From the NCBI GenBank assembly GCA_000436695.1, contig HF992563.1, forward strand, positions 1-10,826: 10,826 nucleotides of DNA, in the 5' to 3' direction. A program made the position numbers and the translations under genes. The DNA is from Prevotella sp. CAG:1185 (GTDB taxonomy: Bacteria; Bacteroidota; Bacteroidia; Bacteroidales; Bacteroidaceae). Position 1 is the stretch's first letter. Every line of letters begins with the position of its first letter. Below the pieces are notes generated by a model. It had not been told where the DNA came from and made no database searches. It worked only from the letters and a program-made list of their open reading frames with translations. Shown in pieces: positions 1-6,921 of this stretch.

Positions 1-661
1 TAAACTTTGCTAATTTGGGAACATGCGGACATTCATTTTTTTTATTATACTTGTTATTTCTAAATTCAGATATAAATGTTGATAATGAATGTACATCCTT
101 AATACCGGGAGCCAGCTCAAAACCACTATTCAAGTCGAGACCAATCCAATTAGGATGATAAAACTTTGACAATGCTTCTAAACTATTTGGATTTAAACCT
201 CCACTTAGCAAGAAAGGCACCGAGCAATGATAATTAGTCAACAACTCCCAATCGAAACTTTTCCCAGAACCTCCATAGCCATTACATGGAGTGTCAAACA
301 GAAAATAATCACAATATGGAGCGTAATATTCCGTGGTATACAAGTCTTTATCCGTATGTAATGCAAACGCTTTAATAACTTTAACACCCACCTGTTGAAG
401 CTTACGGCATAGTTCCGGAGATTCTTTTCCATGAAGTTGTACAATATTTAGCTGCCACTCTCCTATCCTTTCCTTCATTCTTGAAAATGGCGCCTGAACA
501 AAAACACCAACTCTTTTTAATGATTTTGGAAGATATTCCGGTATGCCATCTACATACCGTGGTGACATTTCATAATCTATAAAGCCCATCCAGTCGGCTC
601 CAATCTGCTCTACTTGACGTATATTTTCTGCGTCTCTCATGCCGCAAACTTTAATAATCAT
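1..661 (-). CDS. trpF: Phosphoribosylanthranilate isomerase TrpF, 3' end outside window
   Basis: Converts N-(5-phosphoribosyl)anthranilate to CdRP, a cytosolic step of tryptophan synthesis, on a TIM barrel. Translation from 661 gives 220 codons without a stop before the left edge. Visible family motifs are the N-terminal IIKVCGMR with the expected catalytic Cys6, SPRYV at 33-37, the IVQLHG strand at 73-78, FLFDT with the expected catalytic Asp123, LLSGGL at 151-156 and GLDLNSGFE at 174-182. The start is fixed by an ATGA overlap: the ATG at 661-659 shares bases with the trpC stop, implying translational coupling. Family members usually end near residue 205; here the frame continues at least 15 residues past the last recognisable helix, in a Lys/Asn-rich tail. 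The gene is probably intact, but its end cannot be seen. Confidence 0.93.
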   Translation of the reverse strand, partial: MIIKVCGMRDAENIRQVEQIGADWMGFIDYEMSPRYVDGIPEYLPKSLKRVGVFVQAPFSRMKERIGEWQLNIVQLHGKESPELCRKLQQVGVKVIKAFALHTDKDLYTTEYYAPYCDYFLFDTPCNGYGGSGKSFDWELLTNYHCSVPFLLSGGLNPNSLEALSKFYHPNWIGLDLNSGFELAPGIKDVHSLSTFISEFRNNKYNKKNECPHVPKLAKF

Positions 662-1446
662 AATGCAGGAATTTTAAGAAAATCCGATAATGTCCGTACA
701 GGTGAAGATGTTTTCATAAACGTTTCTCCAATAAGAAATCCTCTGAATCCTACCTCACGTAATTGCATAATAGTATCAAATTGTGAGATACCGCTTTCAG
801 ACACCCATAATAACTCTTTTGGCAGTTTCTTAGCCAGATTAAACGAATTCTTTACATCAGTATGAAATGTACCTAAATTTCGGTTATTTACGCCAATCAT
901 ATCAACATATTCATTTATATAATCAAGTTCATTCTCTGCATGAATTTCCAATAATACTTCCATTCCCAGCAAGTGGGCTAATCGTCCTAAACTCTTACAT
1001 TCATCAATAGTCAGTGCTGCCGCAATAAGAAGTATGACATCAGCTCCTACCAATTTTGACTGATAAAGCTGGTAAGGACTTATAATGAAGTCTTTTCTCA
1101 GAACAGGAAGTTGTGTTAGCGGACGAATGTCATGCAGATCTTTCAGAGTACCGCCAAAGAATTCCTGATCAGTAAGAACTGATATTCCTGAAGCTCCGGC
1201 CTGTTCATAACCCGGAACTATTATTTCAGATTTGGCATTTTTAGAAATCCAACCTTTAGAAGGTGAACGTCGTTTGAACTCTGCAATAATGCCTGTTGGC
1301 GAACAGGCTAAAGCCTGTTTCATACTTTTTGCCTGACAAGCATCGTCCAATTGTTCTAAAAGGAAATCTTCCGATACAACTTCTTTATGAAGTGCTATTT
1401 CTGTGCGTTTATGTGCAACGATGGTATGTAAAATATCTGTAGTCAT
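658..1446 (-). CDS. trpC: Indole-3-glycerol phosphate synthase TrpC
   Basis: Closes CdRP to indole-3-glycerol phosphate with loss of CO2 and water. The 262-residue length is normal for a monofunctional TrpC. Motifs in order: IIAEFKRRSPSKG at 53-65 (Glu56 and Lys58 correspond to catalytic residues of the family), LTDQEFFGG at 91-99, PVLRKDFI at 114-121 (catalytic Lys118), GADVILLI at 134-141, LLEIHAENEL at 165-174, IGVNNRNL at 184-191, SESGI at 216-220 and FLIGE at 237-241. The start MTTDILHTIVAHKR matches the usual N-terminal helix. The gene overlaps the end of trpD by 38 bases upstream and trpF by 4 bases downstream. TrpC and TrpF are separate proteins here, not fused as in Escherichia coli. 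Confidence 0.97.
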   Translation of the reverse strand: MTTDILHTIVAHKRTEIALHKEVVSEDFLLEQLDDACQAKSMKQALACSPTGIIAEFKRRSPSKGWISKNAKSEIIVPGYEQAGASGISVLTDQEFFGGTLKDLHDIRPLTQLPVLRKDFIISPYQLYQSKLVGADVILLIAAALTIDECKSLGRLAHLLGMEVLLEIHAENELDYINEYVDMIGVNNRNLGTFHTDVKNSFNLAKKLPKELLWVSESGISQFDTIMQLREVGFRGFLIGETFMKTSSPVRTLSDFLKIPAL

Positions 1447-2449
1447 AGATTATTCGTTGATTAAAAGTTAGAAATTTATGTAATATAGACAATGCTTTTC
1501 CACTTTCAAGTGATTCTTTAGCTAAGGCTACGCATTCTTCTATTTGCTTCTGCGGCTCTAACGCCTGAATGGCAAATGATGCATTAATCAGAACGCAGTC
1601 TGTTTGTGCCTTACTTCCTTTATTATGAAGCACATTGTCAAAAATCTTAGCTGCCTCTTCCGGTGTCTTGCCTCCGTAAAGTTCTTCCTGATGTGCCATC
1701 GAAAATCCTAAATCAGAAGGTTGGTAAATGGTTTCATATTGGTTTGTCATAACCTTGAATTCATCAGTCAACGAAATCTCATCATATCCGTCCAAATTGT
1801 TTACAACAGCAAATTTAAGACCTAGTTTTTGCAGCGTATTAGTATAAAGTCTCATTTGTGGAAGATCTGCAACACCTAATAATTGGCATGACGGATGACA
1901 AGGATTAACCAATGGACCAAGCAGGTTAAATAATGTACGTACTCCTAAAGCCTTACGCACAGGAGCCACAGTTTTCAATGCAGGATGAAATAGCGGAGCA
2001 TGCAGATATGCCATGCCACATCCTTCGATAGAACGTTTTATCTTGTCTTCATCATTTGTAAACTTCACTCCATAATGTTCCATTACGTTACTTGCCCCGC
2101 TTACTGAAGTAGCTCCATAATTGCCATGCTTGGCTACTCGATAGCCGGCTCCGGCTACAACAAAACAAGCACACGTAGAAATATTGAACGTATTTTTTCC
2201 GTCGCCTCCGGTTCCCACAATGTCTATAGGATGATATTCATGAAGGTCGATAGGCACACAAGCCTGAAGTAAGGCATCACGAAAGCCTGCCAGTTCATCT
2301 ACAGTTACATTTCGCATTTGAAATGCAGCCAGGAAAGCTGCAATTTGAGCTTCGTTCATTTCTCCACTAGTCATTTTATGCATCAGAGAGCAGGCCTCTT
2401 CTCTAGTCAGTTCTTCGTGATAGAATATTCTTTTCAATATTTGTTTCAT
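1409..2449 (-). CDS. trpD: Anthranilate phosphoribosyltransferase TrpD
   Basis: Transfers phosphoribose from PRPP to anthranilate. The 346 residues include an N-terminal helical domain (LTREEACSLMHKMTSGEM) with the helix containing QIAAFLAAFQMR, then the PRPP-binding DIVGTGGDGKNTFNIST (77-93). KHGNYGATSVSGASNVME is the Bacteroidales version of the KHGN loop. The body ends with PVRKALGVRTLFNLLGPLVNP, the conserved substrate-binding region. It is a stand-alone transferase; the glutaminase is encoded by the separate trpG. Fifty bases separate it from trpG, and the start at 2449 has only AT-rich sequence upstream, with no Shine-Dalgarno. The C terminus is odd: after the expected end near HKFLTFN the frame runs about 16 more residues, overlapping trpC by 38 bases. 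This may be a lost stop codon. Confidence 0.96.
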   Translation of the reverse strand: MKQILKRIFYHEELTREEACSLMHKMTSGEMNEAQIAAFLAAFQMRNVTVDELAGFRDALLQACVPIDLHEYHPIDIVGTGGDGKNTFNISTCACFVVAGAGYRVAKHGNYGATSVSGASNVMEHYGVKFTNDEDKIKRSIEGCGMAYLHAPLFHPALKTVAPVRKALGVRTLFNLLGPLVNPCHPSCQLLGVADLPQMRLYTNTLQKLGLKFAVVNNLDGYDEISLTDEFKVMTNQYETIYQPSDLGFSMAHQEELYGGKTPEEAAKIFDNVLHNKGSKAQTDCVLINASFAIQALEPQKQIEECVALAKESLESGKALSILHKFLTFNQRIIYDYRYFTYHRCT

Positions 2450-2499
2450 ATTGTATATTTTTTATTTTATCAGTTTTTAAATGTGGCGTATTTCTCTAT

Positions 2500-3063
2500 T
2501 TAGTGATTTATCCAGTTGTAAAGAATCTGTTTCCCATCAGGAGTAAGCACTGACTCAGGATGGAATTGTACACCACGTATATCAAGTGTTTTGTGTCTGA
2601 GAGCCATAATATATCCTTCCTCGCTGACGGCTGTTACCTCCAAACAATCAGGTAAACTGTTTTTATCCACGATCCAAGAATGATATCTGCCAACCTTGAT
2701 TTTTGATGGAAGTCCTTCAAACAGATAATCAGATACAGTCAGTTTAATTTGACTTTGTATGCCGTGAAATACATCATCGAGGTTTGTAAGTTTTCCTCCG
2801 AACACTTCTCCTATAGCCTGTTCTCCTAAGCATACTCCAAGTATAGGCTTCTTTCCGGCATAAATACGTATGACATCCATTAAAAGTCCAGCTTCTTCAG
2901 GTATACCGGGACCAGGTGAAAGGAGTATTTTATCAAAATCCTCTATATCTTCCAGCCTAAACTGGTCGTTTCGTTTTACAGTAACTTCTACTCCAAATTC
3001 TTTAATCAAATGGCTCAAATTATATACAAAAGAGTCGTAGTTATCGATAATAATAATTTTCAT
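2500..3063 (-). CDS. trpG: Anthranilate synthase component II, glutamine amidotransferase TrpG
   Basis: Class I glutamine amidotransferase that supplies ammonia from glutamine to TrpE for anthranilate formation. The 187 residues are the normal length of a stand-alone TrpG. Visible features are the N-terminal IIIIDNYDSFVYNL, the oxyanion segment LLSPGPGIPEEAG at 47-59, the nucleophile loop GVCLGEQ with Cys78, KVGRYHSW at 123-130, and QFHPES with His168 and Glu170 completing the triad. The residue after the nucleophile loop's Gly is Glu81, where many homologues have His; this position is not part of the triad. PabA, the paralogue of folate synthesis, is hard to separate by sequence alone, but the place between trpE and trpD decides for TrpG. 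Its ATG overlaps the trpE stop by 4 bases, so the two subunits are probably translationally coupled. Confidence 0.96.
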   Translation of the reverse strand: MKIIIIDNYDSFVYNLSHLIKEFGVEVTVKRNDQFRLEDIEDFDKILLSPGPGIPEEAGLLMDVIRIYAGKKPILGVCLGEQAIGEVFGGKLTNLDDVFHGIQSQIKLTVSDYLFEGLPSKIKVGRYHSWIVDKNSLPDCLEVTAVSEEGYIMALRHKTLDIRGVQFHPESVLTPDGKQILYNWINH

Positions 3064-4469
3064 AGTCTGTTATTTTTTTCAGCTAGGATTATTGCTTTTT
3101 TCAATGCCCCAAGTTTGTTGTTTACTTCTTGCAGTTCATTATTCTCGTCACTTTTGGCAACTATGCCACCTCCTGCCTGAAACCAAAGTTCATTGTTTCG
3201 GCTCACAAAAGTTCGTATAGTGATTGCCTGATTAAGATCTCCGTTAAATCCGATAAAACCAATACAACCTCCGTAAGCTCCTCTGTTGTGTGGTTCAATT
3301 TCACTTATCAGTTGCATCGCCTTTACTTTAGGTGCTCCGCTAAGTGTACCAGCAGGAAATGTATCTATGAATGTTTTTATAGGATCAGCCTCTTTATTCA
3401 ACGTGCCACTTACTCTACTTACAAGATGAATAACATGGCTATAATATTGCGGCTGCTTATAAAATTCTACATGAGTGTTATGACAATTTCGGCTCAGATC
3501 ATTTCGTGCCAAGTCTACCAACATAACATGCTCTGCATTTTCTTTCGGGTTAGACAGCAGTTGCTTTGTAAGAGCTTCATCTGTTTCTTTATCTCCACTT
3601 CTTCTTGTTGTCCCGGCTATTGGATCTATGGTAGCCTTTCTGTTTTCAATTTTGCAATGCGTTTCCGGTGAAGAACCGAAAATACGAAATCCGCCGAAAT
3701 CAAAATAAAACAAATAAGGAGAAGGATTAATACTTCTTAATGCTCTGTAGAGAGTAAAATCATCTCCTTCATATCGCTGAATGAAACGTCTTGAAAGAAC
3801 AATTTGAAATACATCTCCTCTTTTACAGTGGGCAATGCCTTTTCGTATGTTGGCTTTATGTTCCTCATCAGTCAATGTACTTGTTGTTTCACCAACAGTT
3901 CTAAATTCATAGGTAGCATAATTTCGGTTATTAACGGCCTTTTCAACTTCATCAATATGGCTCGGTTCATTGTCTGCCTGTAATTCAACCAATACCATTT
4001 CACTTTTAAAATCATTGAAAACAATCAAATACTTATAGAGAATATAAAGTATTTCAGGCGCATCATTTTTCGTATCGCAACTATCTTTTACTTGAATGTT
4101 CTCAAAATATCTTACTGCATTGAAAGTAGTATAACCATATACACCTCCGTAGCGTGCATATTCTCCTTTAACATTGAAATGCTCCATAAAGTCTTTAAAG
4201 GCATCCTCTACTTTAAAGTTTGATGTAAGAGGCAGCTCTTCCCTACTCTTATCTGGAAATACATTAGTAACAACTCCATGATTTACCGAAAAGCTGGCAA
4301 TAGGTTTTAGCCCGATAAAAGAGCGGTTATTTTCTACACCATAATAATCAGAGCTTTCAAGTAAAATACTTTGTGGAAACAAATCACGCACTTTCAGATA
4401 TGTACTTACTGGAGTGTGCAAATCTCCGAGCAATATTTTATAACAAGTTGTATAATTAAAAGTCTTCAT
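3060..4469 (-). CDS. trpE: Anthranilate synthase component I TrpE
   Basis: Converts chorismate to anthranilate with ammonia from TrpG, the committed step of the pathway. The 469 residues have the two expected regions. The N-terminal part carries LLESSD (36-41), the element that binds feedback-inhibiting tryptophan in this family. The C-terminal chorismate-binding domain shows GDVFQIVLSRRF, SPYLFYFDF, GSSPE, IAGTTRRSG, EHVMLVDLARNDLSR, FPAGTLSGAPKVKAM, GAYGGCIGF, AITIRT and QAGGGIVAKS. Retention of LLES suggests that enzyme-level feedback adds to the leader attenuator. trpB ends 12 bases upstream, and trpG overlaps the end by 4 bases. PabB is the main alternative but would not be expected inside a full trp operon or with LLES. 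Confidence 0.97.
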   Translation of the reverse strand: MKTFNYTTCYKILLGDLHTPVSTYLKVRDLFPQSILLESSDYYGVENNRSFIGLKPIASFSVNHGVVTNVFPDKSREELPLTSNFKVEDAFKDFMEHFNVKGEYARYGGVYGYTTFNAVRYFENIQVKDSCDTKNDAPEILYILYKYLIVFNDFKSEMVLVELQADNEPSHIDEVEKAVNNRNYATYEFRTVGETTSTLTDEEHKANIRKGIAHCKRGDVFQIVLSRRFIQRYEGDDFTLYRALRSINPSPYLFYFDFGGFRIFGSSPETHCKIENRKATIDPIAGTTRRSGDKETDEALTKQLLSNPKENAEHVMLVDLARNDLSRNCHNTHVEFYKQPQYYSHVIHLVSRVSGTLNKEADPIKTFIDTFPAGTLSGAPKVKAMQLISEIEPHNRGAYGGCIGFIGFNGDLNQAITIRTFVSRNNELWFQAGGGIVAKSDENNELQEVNNKLGALKKAIILAEKNNRL

Positions 4470-4481
4470 CGTATTATGTTT

Positions 4482-5675
4482 TTAATTTTTAAAGTTATCT
4501 TTATATTTCAAATATGTCTCAATGTCTTTATCACCTCTACCTGATACTGTCAGAACTACAATGTCTGTTGGCTGGAATTTTACTTTTTCCAAGGCTCCTA
4601 AAGCATGAGCAGATTCTAGGGCAGGAATGATACCTTCAAGCCGTGTAAGTTCAAAAGCAGCACGCAAGGCTTCATCATCATTAATAGCCAGCACTGTAGC
4701 TCTTTTCTGTGCTGCAAGGTTAGCATGCATTGGACCAATACCCGGATAATCAAGTCCTGCAGATATTGAGTAAGGTTCAAGAATCTGTCCGTCCTCATTT
4801 TGCATTACCAACGTTTTGGCACCATGTATTATGCCTAAACGTCCCAACTGAATTGTTGCAGCAGAAAAGCCTGTCTCCACTCCTTTTCCTCCGGCTTCTG
4901 CCAAAATTATCTTAACACGTTCATCATCCAGATAGTGGTAAATGGTTCCGGCAGCGTTACTTCCGCCTCCTACACATGCCATAAGATAGTCGGGATAATC
5001 ACGCCCCTCATGTTCCATGAGCTGCTTCTTAATTTCTTTGCTGATTACCGACTGCAGACGGGCAACCATGTCAGGATAAGGATGGGGTCCTACAGTTGAG
5101 CCAATTACATAGTATGTATCTGACGGATGACAGCACCAGTCGCGTATAGCCTCATTAGTTGCATCTTTTAAAGTCATGTTACCTGATGTCACTGCTTCAA
5201 CTTTTGCTCCCAACATCTGCATACGTTCTACATTTACACGCTGTCTCTCCACATCTGTTTTTCCCATGTAGACGACACATTCCATTCCCATAAGAGCACA
5301 TACGGTAGCAGTAGCTACTCCATGTTGTCCGGCTCCGGTTTCAGCTATGATACGTTTTTTACCCATTCTTTTGGCCAATAGAACCTGACCAATGGCATTG
5401 TTGATTTTATGAGCCCCTGTGTGATTCAAGTCTTCCCGTTTCAGATAAATCTTGCATCCATATTTTTGCGACAACCGTTTTGCAAGATAAAGAGGAGAAG
5501 GACATCCTACATAGTCTTTAAGCAAGGCTTGATATTCTTGTTGGAAACTCTCGTCCTCTAAAAATTTTAGATAAGCATTTCGCAATTCATCAACACAGCG
5601 ATGGAGTATTTCCGGTATGTAAGCTCCACCAAAGTCTCCATAAAATCCTTCTTGATTAACTTGATAAGTATTCAT
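4482..5675 (-). CDS. trpB: Tryptophan synthase beta chain TrpB, first gene of the operon
   Basis: PLP enzyme that joins indole and serine to give tryptophan, working with the alpha subunit (TrpA, expected beyond the left edge). From the ATG at 5675 it has 397 residues, the usual length of TrpB1. The frame is open upstream to 5705, but those 10 residues include part of the leader terminator tail and do not resemble TrpB, whose N terminus is NQEGFYGDFGGAYIPE. Motifs: LNHTGAHKINN with PLP Lys90, AETGAGQHG with catalytic Glu112 (111-119), GGGSNA phosphate loop at 236-241, LEGIIPALESAHA at 346-358 and SGRGDKD at 378-384. trpB leads the operon, as in other Bacteroidales. Transcription into it must pass the terminator at 5707-5736. 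Confidence 0.97.
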   Translation of the reverse strand: MNTYQVNQEGFYGDFGGAYIPEILHRCVDELRNAYLKFLEDESFQQEYQALLKDYVGCPSPLYLAKRLSQKYGCKIYLKREDLNHTGAHKINNAIGQVLLAKRMGKKRIIAETGAGQHGVATATVCALMGMECVVYMGKTDVERQRVNVERMQMLGAKVEAVTSGNMTLKDATNEAIRDWCCHPSDTYYVIGSTVGPHPYPDMVARLQSVISKEIKKQLMEHEGRDYPDYLMACVGGGSNAAGTIYHYLDDERVKIILAEAGGKGVETGFSAATIQLGRLGIIHGAKTLVMQNEDGQILEPYSISAGLDYPGIGPMHANLAAQKRATVLAINDDEALRAAFELTRLEGIIPALESAHALGALEKVKFQPTDIVVLTVSGRGDKDIETYLKYKDNFKN

Positions 5676-5700
5676 AATTGTTATGTTTAAGGGGAATAAA

Positions 5701-5736
5701 AACAAAAAAGGCTGTCGTAAGTGTACGACAGCCTTT
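5701..5736 (-). terminator. trp leader intrinsic terminator (attenuator)
   Basis: A perfect 13-base-pair stem, AAAGGCTGTCGTA (5736-5724) with TACGACAGCCTTT (5719-5707), closes a CACT loop and is followed by a T-rich tract broken by one G. It lies between the leader peptide and trpB, ending about 30 bases before the trpB ATG, so it would stop transcription before the structural genes unless antitermination occurs. Confidence 0.93.
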
Positions 5737-5781
5737 CTAACTATAATATCCTTTTATTGGTATATACATACGACTGATTCC

Positions 5782-5804
5782 CTTACGACTTTTGAAGTAG
5801 TAAG
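5782..5804 (-). promoter_or_regulatory. Leader hairpin (segments 1 and 2) of the trp attenuator
   Basis: CTTACTAC (5804-5797), just downstream of the Trp codons, pairs with GTCGTAAG (5789-5782), which spans the leader stop codon: 7 of 8 bases pair around a 7-base loop. GTCGTAAG is also perfectly complementary to CTTACGAC at 5721-5714 in the terminator loop and 3' arm. A ribosome stalled on the Trp codons should cover the first arm and free the second to disrupt the terminator. The pairing is visible; the mechanism is inferred. Confidence 0.7.
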
Positions 5805-5845
5805 CGGCACCACCAGAAGAATGTATTTACCATAGAGTGATTCAT
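5783..5845 (-). CDS. trpL: trp operon leader peptide with tandem Trp codons
   Basis: A 20-codon reading frame starts 29 bases after the predicted promoter -7 element and ends 46 bases before the terminator stem. Codons 9-13 read Phe-Phe-Trp-Trp-Cys, with the two TGG codons at 5815-5810. A second in-frame ATG at 5833 would give a 16-residue peptide with the same control codons. The peptide itself probably has no function; ribosome stalling at the Trp codons when charged tRNA-Trp is scarce would set the RNA fold. The CGC-TTA-CTA codons just after TGG-TGG form one arm of a hairpin with the bases around the stop codon. Position, Trp pair and following terminator all fit a classic attenuator leader. 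Translation has not been shown. Confidence 0.85.
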   Translation of the reverse strand: MNHSMVNTFFWWCRLLLQKS

Positions 5846-5873
5846 AATGTTATTTTTATTGTTATTACGATGA

Positions 5874-5904
5874 CAAAGATAATTAAATAATATGATATAT
5901 CAAA
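5874..5904 (-). promoter_or_regulatory. Bacteroidetes-type promoter of the trp operon
   Basis: Reading the minus strand, TTTG (5904-5901) is followed after exactly 19 bases by TATCTTTG (5881-5874), matching the -33 TTTG and -7 TAnnTTTG consensus of Bacteroidetes primary sigma promoters. Transcription would begin around 5865-5869, giving a leader RNA of about 20 bases before the leader-peptide ATG. The -33 element overlaps the first codons of the thioredoxin remnant on the other strand. Confidence 0.85.
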
Positions 5905-6078
5905 ATAAAATGCAATATTTTTGATGTTGACAAGCATAATGATACAGCCGGCAGATACGGCATTCAGTCTGTGCCGACACTTATGCTGTTTAGAAACGGT
6001 GAAATGCTTTATAGGCAAAGTGGAGCTATGTCTAAAGCTGACTTGTTGGCTCTGCTCGATCCGTTCTTGAATCAATAA
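5896..6078 (+). pseudogene. Thioredoxin remnant: C-terminal half only
   Basis: The plus-strand frame ending at TAA 6076-6078 encodes the C-terminal half of a thioredoxin: FDVDKHNDTAGRYG, then IQSVPTLMLFRNGE with the cis-proline of the fold (VPT), and an amphipathic final helix, SKADLLALLDPFLNQ. An in-frame TGA at 5893-5895 closes the frame upstream, and no ATG, strand 1 or WCGPC active site is found before it, so it cannot make a working thioredoxin. Clear similarity starts near 5899-5920. The 5' half seems to have been deleted or displaced by the trp promoter region, which overlaps the first bases. The C-terminal part shows no internal damage, suggesting a fairly recent event. No matching N-terminal half occurs elsewhere in the window. 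Confidence 0.8.
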
Positions 6079-6083
6079 ACATA

Positions 6084-6138
6084 AAGAAATATCCCATACC
6101 AGGTATAATATAAAAGCAACCGGTATGGGATATTTCTT
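6084..6138. terminator. Bidirectional terminator after thioredoxin remnant and nitroreductase gene
   Basis: AAGAAATATCCCATACC (6084-6100) and GGTATGGGATATTTCTT (6122-6138) form a perfect 17-base-pair stem with a 21-base loop. On the plus strand it lies 5 bases after the thioredoxin stop; on the minus strand it follows the nitroreductase gene by about 90 bases. The A/T-rich lower stem supplies a U-rich 3' arm in either direction. Confidence 0.85.
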
Positions 6139-6189
6139 ATATATAATCTTTAATTATCTATTACTGACTTTTAAATTACAATTACATAC

Positions 6190-6243
6190 ATTTGGGCATT
6201 AAAACGTGTACATCTGTATTTTGTGCGTTCATTCTGCCCAAAT
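6190..6243. repeat. 9-base inverted repeat around the nitroreductase stop codon
   Basis: ATTTGGGCA (6190-6198) and TGCCCAAAT (6235-6243) are exact inverted copies 36 bases apart. One arm lies in the last codons of the nitroreductase gene. It may fold the mRNA 3' end, but the long loop makes it a weak terminator candidate. Confidence 0.5.
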
Positions 6244-6921
6244 AAAATTATCCTTGCCTGCACCGATTTCAAAATGACGTTTTGCTATGCCCAGATCCAT
6301 CTTTGTAAATCCAACCAAAGAGAATGTACGTTTGGCACGCACTTTGTCTAAGCTTTCATCATCTTTTTTAAGATATTCAAAATAAAACTTCTGCTGATTC
6401 ACTGCTGTAGGAGCAAGCAATGCCGCTTCTACCCCATTCTTAAACCATTCAGGAGTAGTCTCGTCAACATTACTTACTTGATTTATACGTTTTATCTTGT
6501 GTGATACGCCTTTAGTTTCACCATATCCAATTGATATATAAGCCCTTATCACTTCGTCTTCATTCAAGACATAAGTTCCGGGCACTTTCGAATAACTCAG
6601 TCCTACCCAACACGTATTCAGTCCTTTCATTTGTGCTGACAATACAAGCTGTTCGCCATAATATCCTATACGTTCATCAAGGTCATCAGCCTTCTTGCCT
6701 GCCATGACAATATAGTTTTTTACATTTCTAAACTTTCCATATTTGGCCAACACTCCTTGAAAAGCCTTCGGCTCATCTTTCACTAATTGCATGTGAAGGT
6801 TGCCGGCAGCGTTAAGTTCCTTTATTTCAAGTTCAAGCGAATTTACAATATCATTGTCTAAAGACATATCTTTATAAGCCCTTACGCTGTGTCTGTCTTT
6901 TATAGCTTCTTCTATAGTCAT
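6229..6921 (-). CDS. Nitroreductase family protein, TM1586 type
   Basis: Predicted FMN-dependent NAD(P)H oxidoreductase of the nitroreductase superfamily. The physiological substrate is unknown. From the ATG at 6921 it has 230 residues and a tandem layout typical of the TM1586 group, in which one chain carries two half-domains. The N-terminal half opens with IEEAIKDRHSVRAYKD, holding the family FMN-phosphate Arg and Ser residues, and includes YYGEQLVLSAQMKGLNTCWVGL and the strand AYISIGYGE. The second half holds PEWFKNGVEAALLAPTAVNQQ at 157-177, the second flavin-contact segment, and ends with the IGAGKDNFIWAE strand. The upstream frame is open for 10 more residues, but the chosen ATG overlaps the acetyltransferase stop as ATGA and has GAAGGAGGA about 7 bases ahead, an unusually strong ribosome site for this genome. 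It is the last gene of a three-gene unit. Confidence 0.88.
   Translation of the reverse strand: MTIEEAIKDRHSVRAYKDMSLDNDIVNSLELEIKELNAAGNLHMQLVKDEPKAFQGVLAKYGKFRNVKNYIVMAGKKADDLDERIGYYGEQLVLSAQMKGLNTCWVGLSYSKVPGTYVLNEDEVIRAYISIGYGETKGVSHKIKRINQVSNVDETTPEWFKNGVEAALLAPTAVNQQKFYFEYLKKDDESLDKVRAKRTFSLVGFTKMDLGIAKRHFEIGAGKDNFIWAE

Noticed and set aside
614..865. Plus-strand frame of 83 codons over the trpC/trpF junction
   Set aside because: Antisense to two confidently identified enzymes and without protein-like features.
5676..5705. Earlier ATG adding 10 residues to TrpB
   Set aside because: The extension is encoded by the terminator tail and does not match TrpB N termini, which begin just before NQEGFYGDFGG.
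5842..6075. 77-codon minus-strand frame starting MIQERIEQSQ
   Set aside because: It lies antisense to the thioredoxin remnant, runs over the trp promoter, and resembles no protein; the plus-strand reading explains the sequence.
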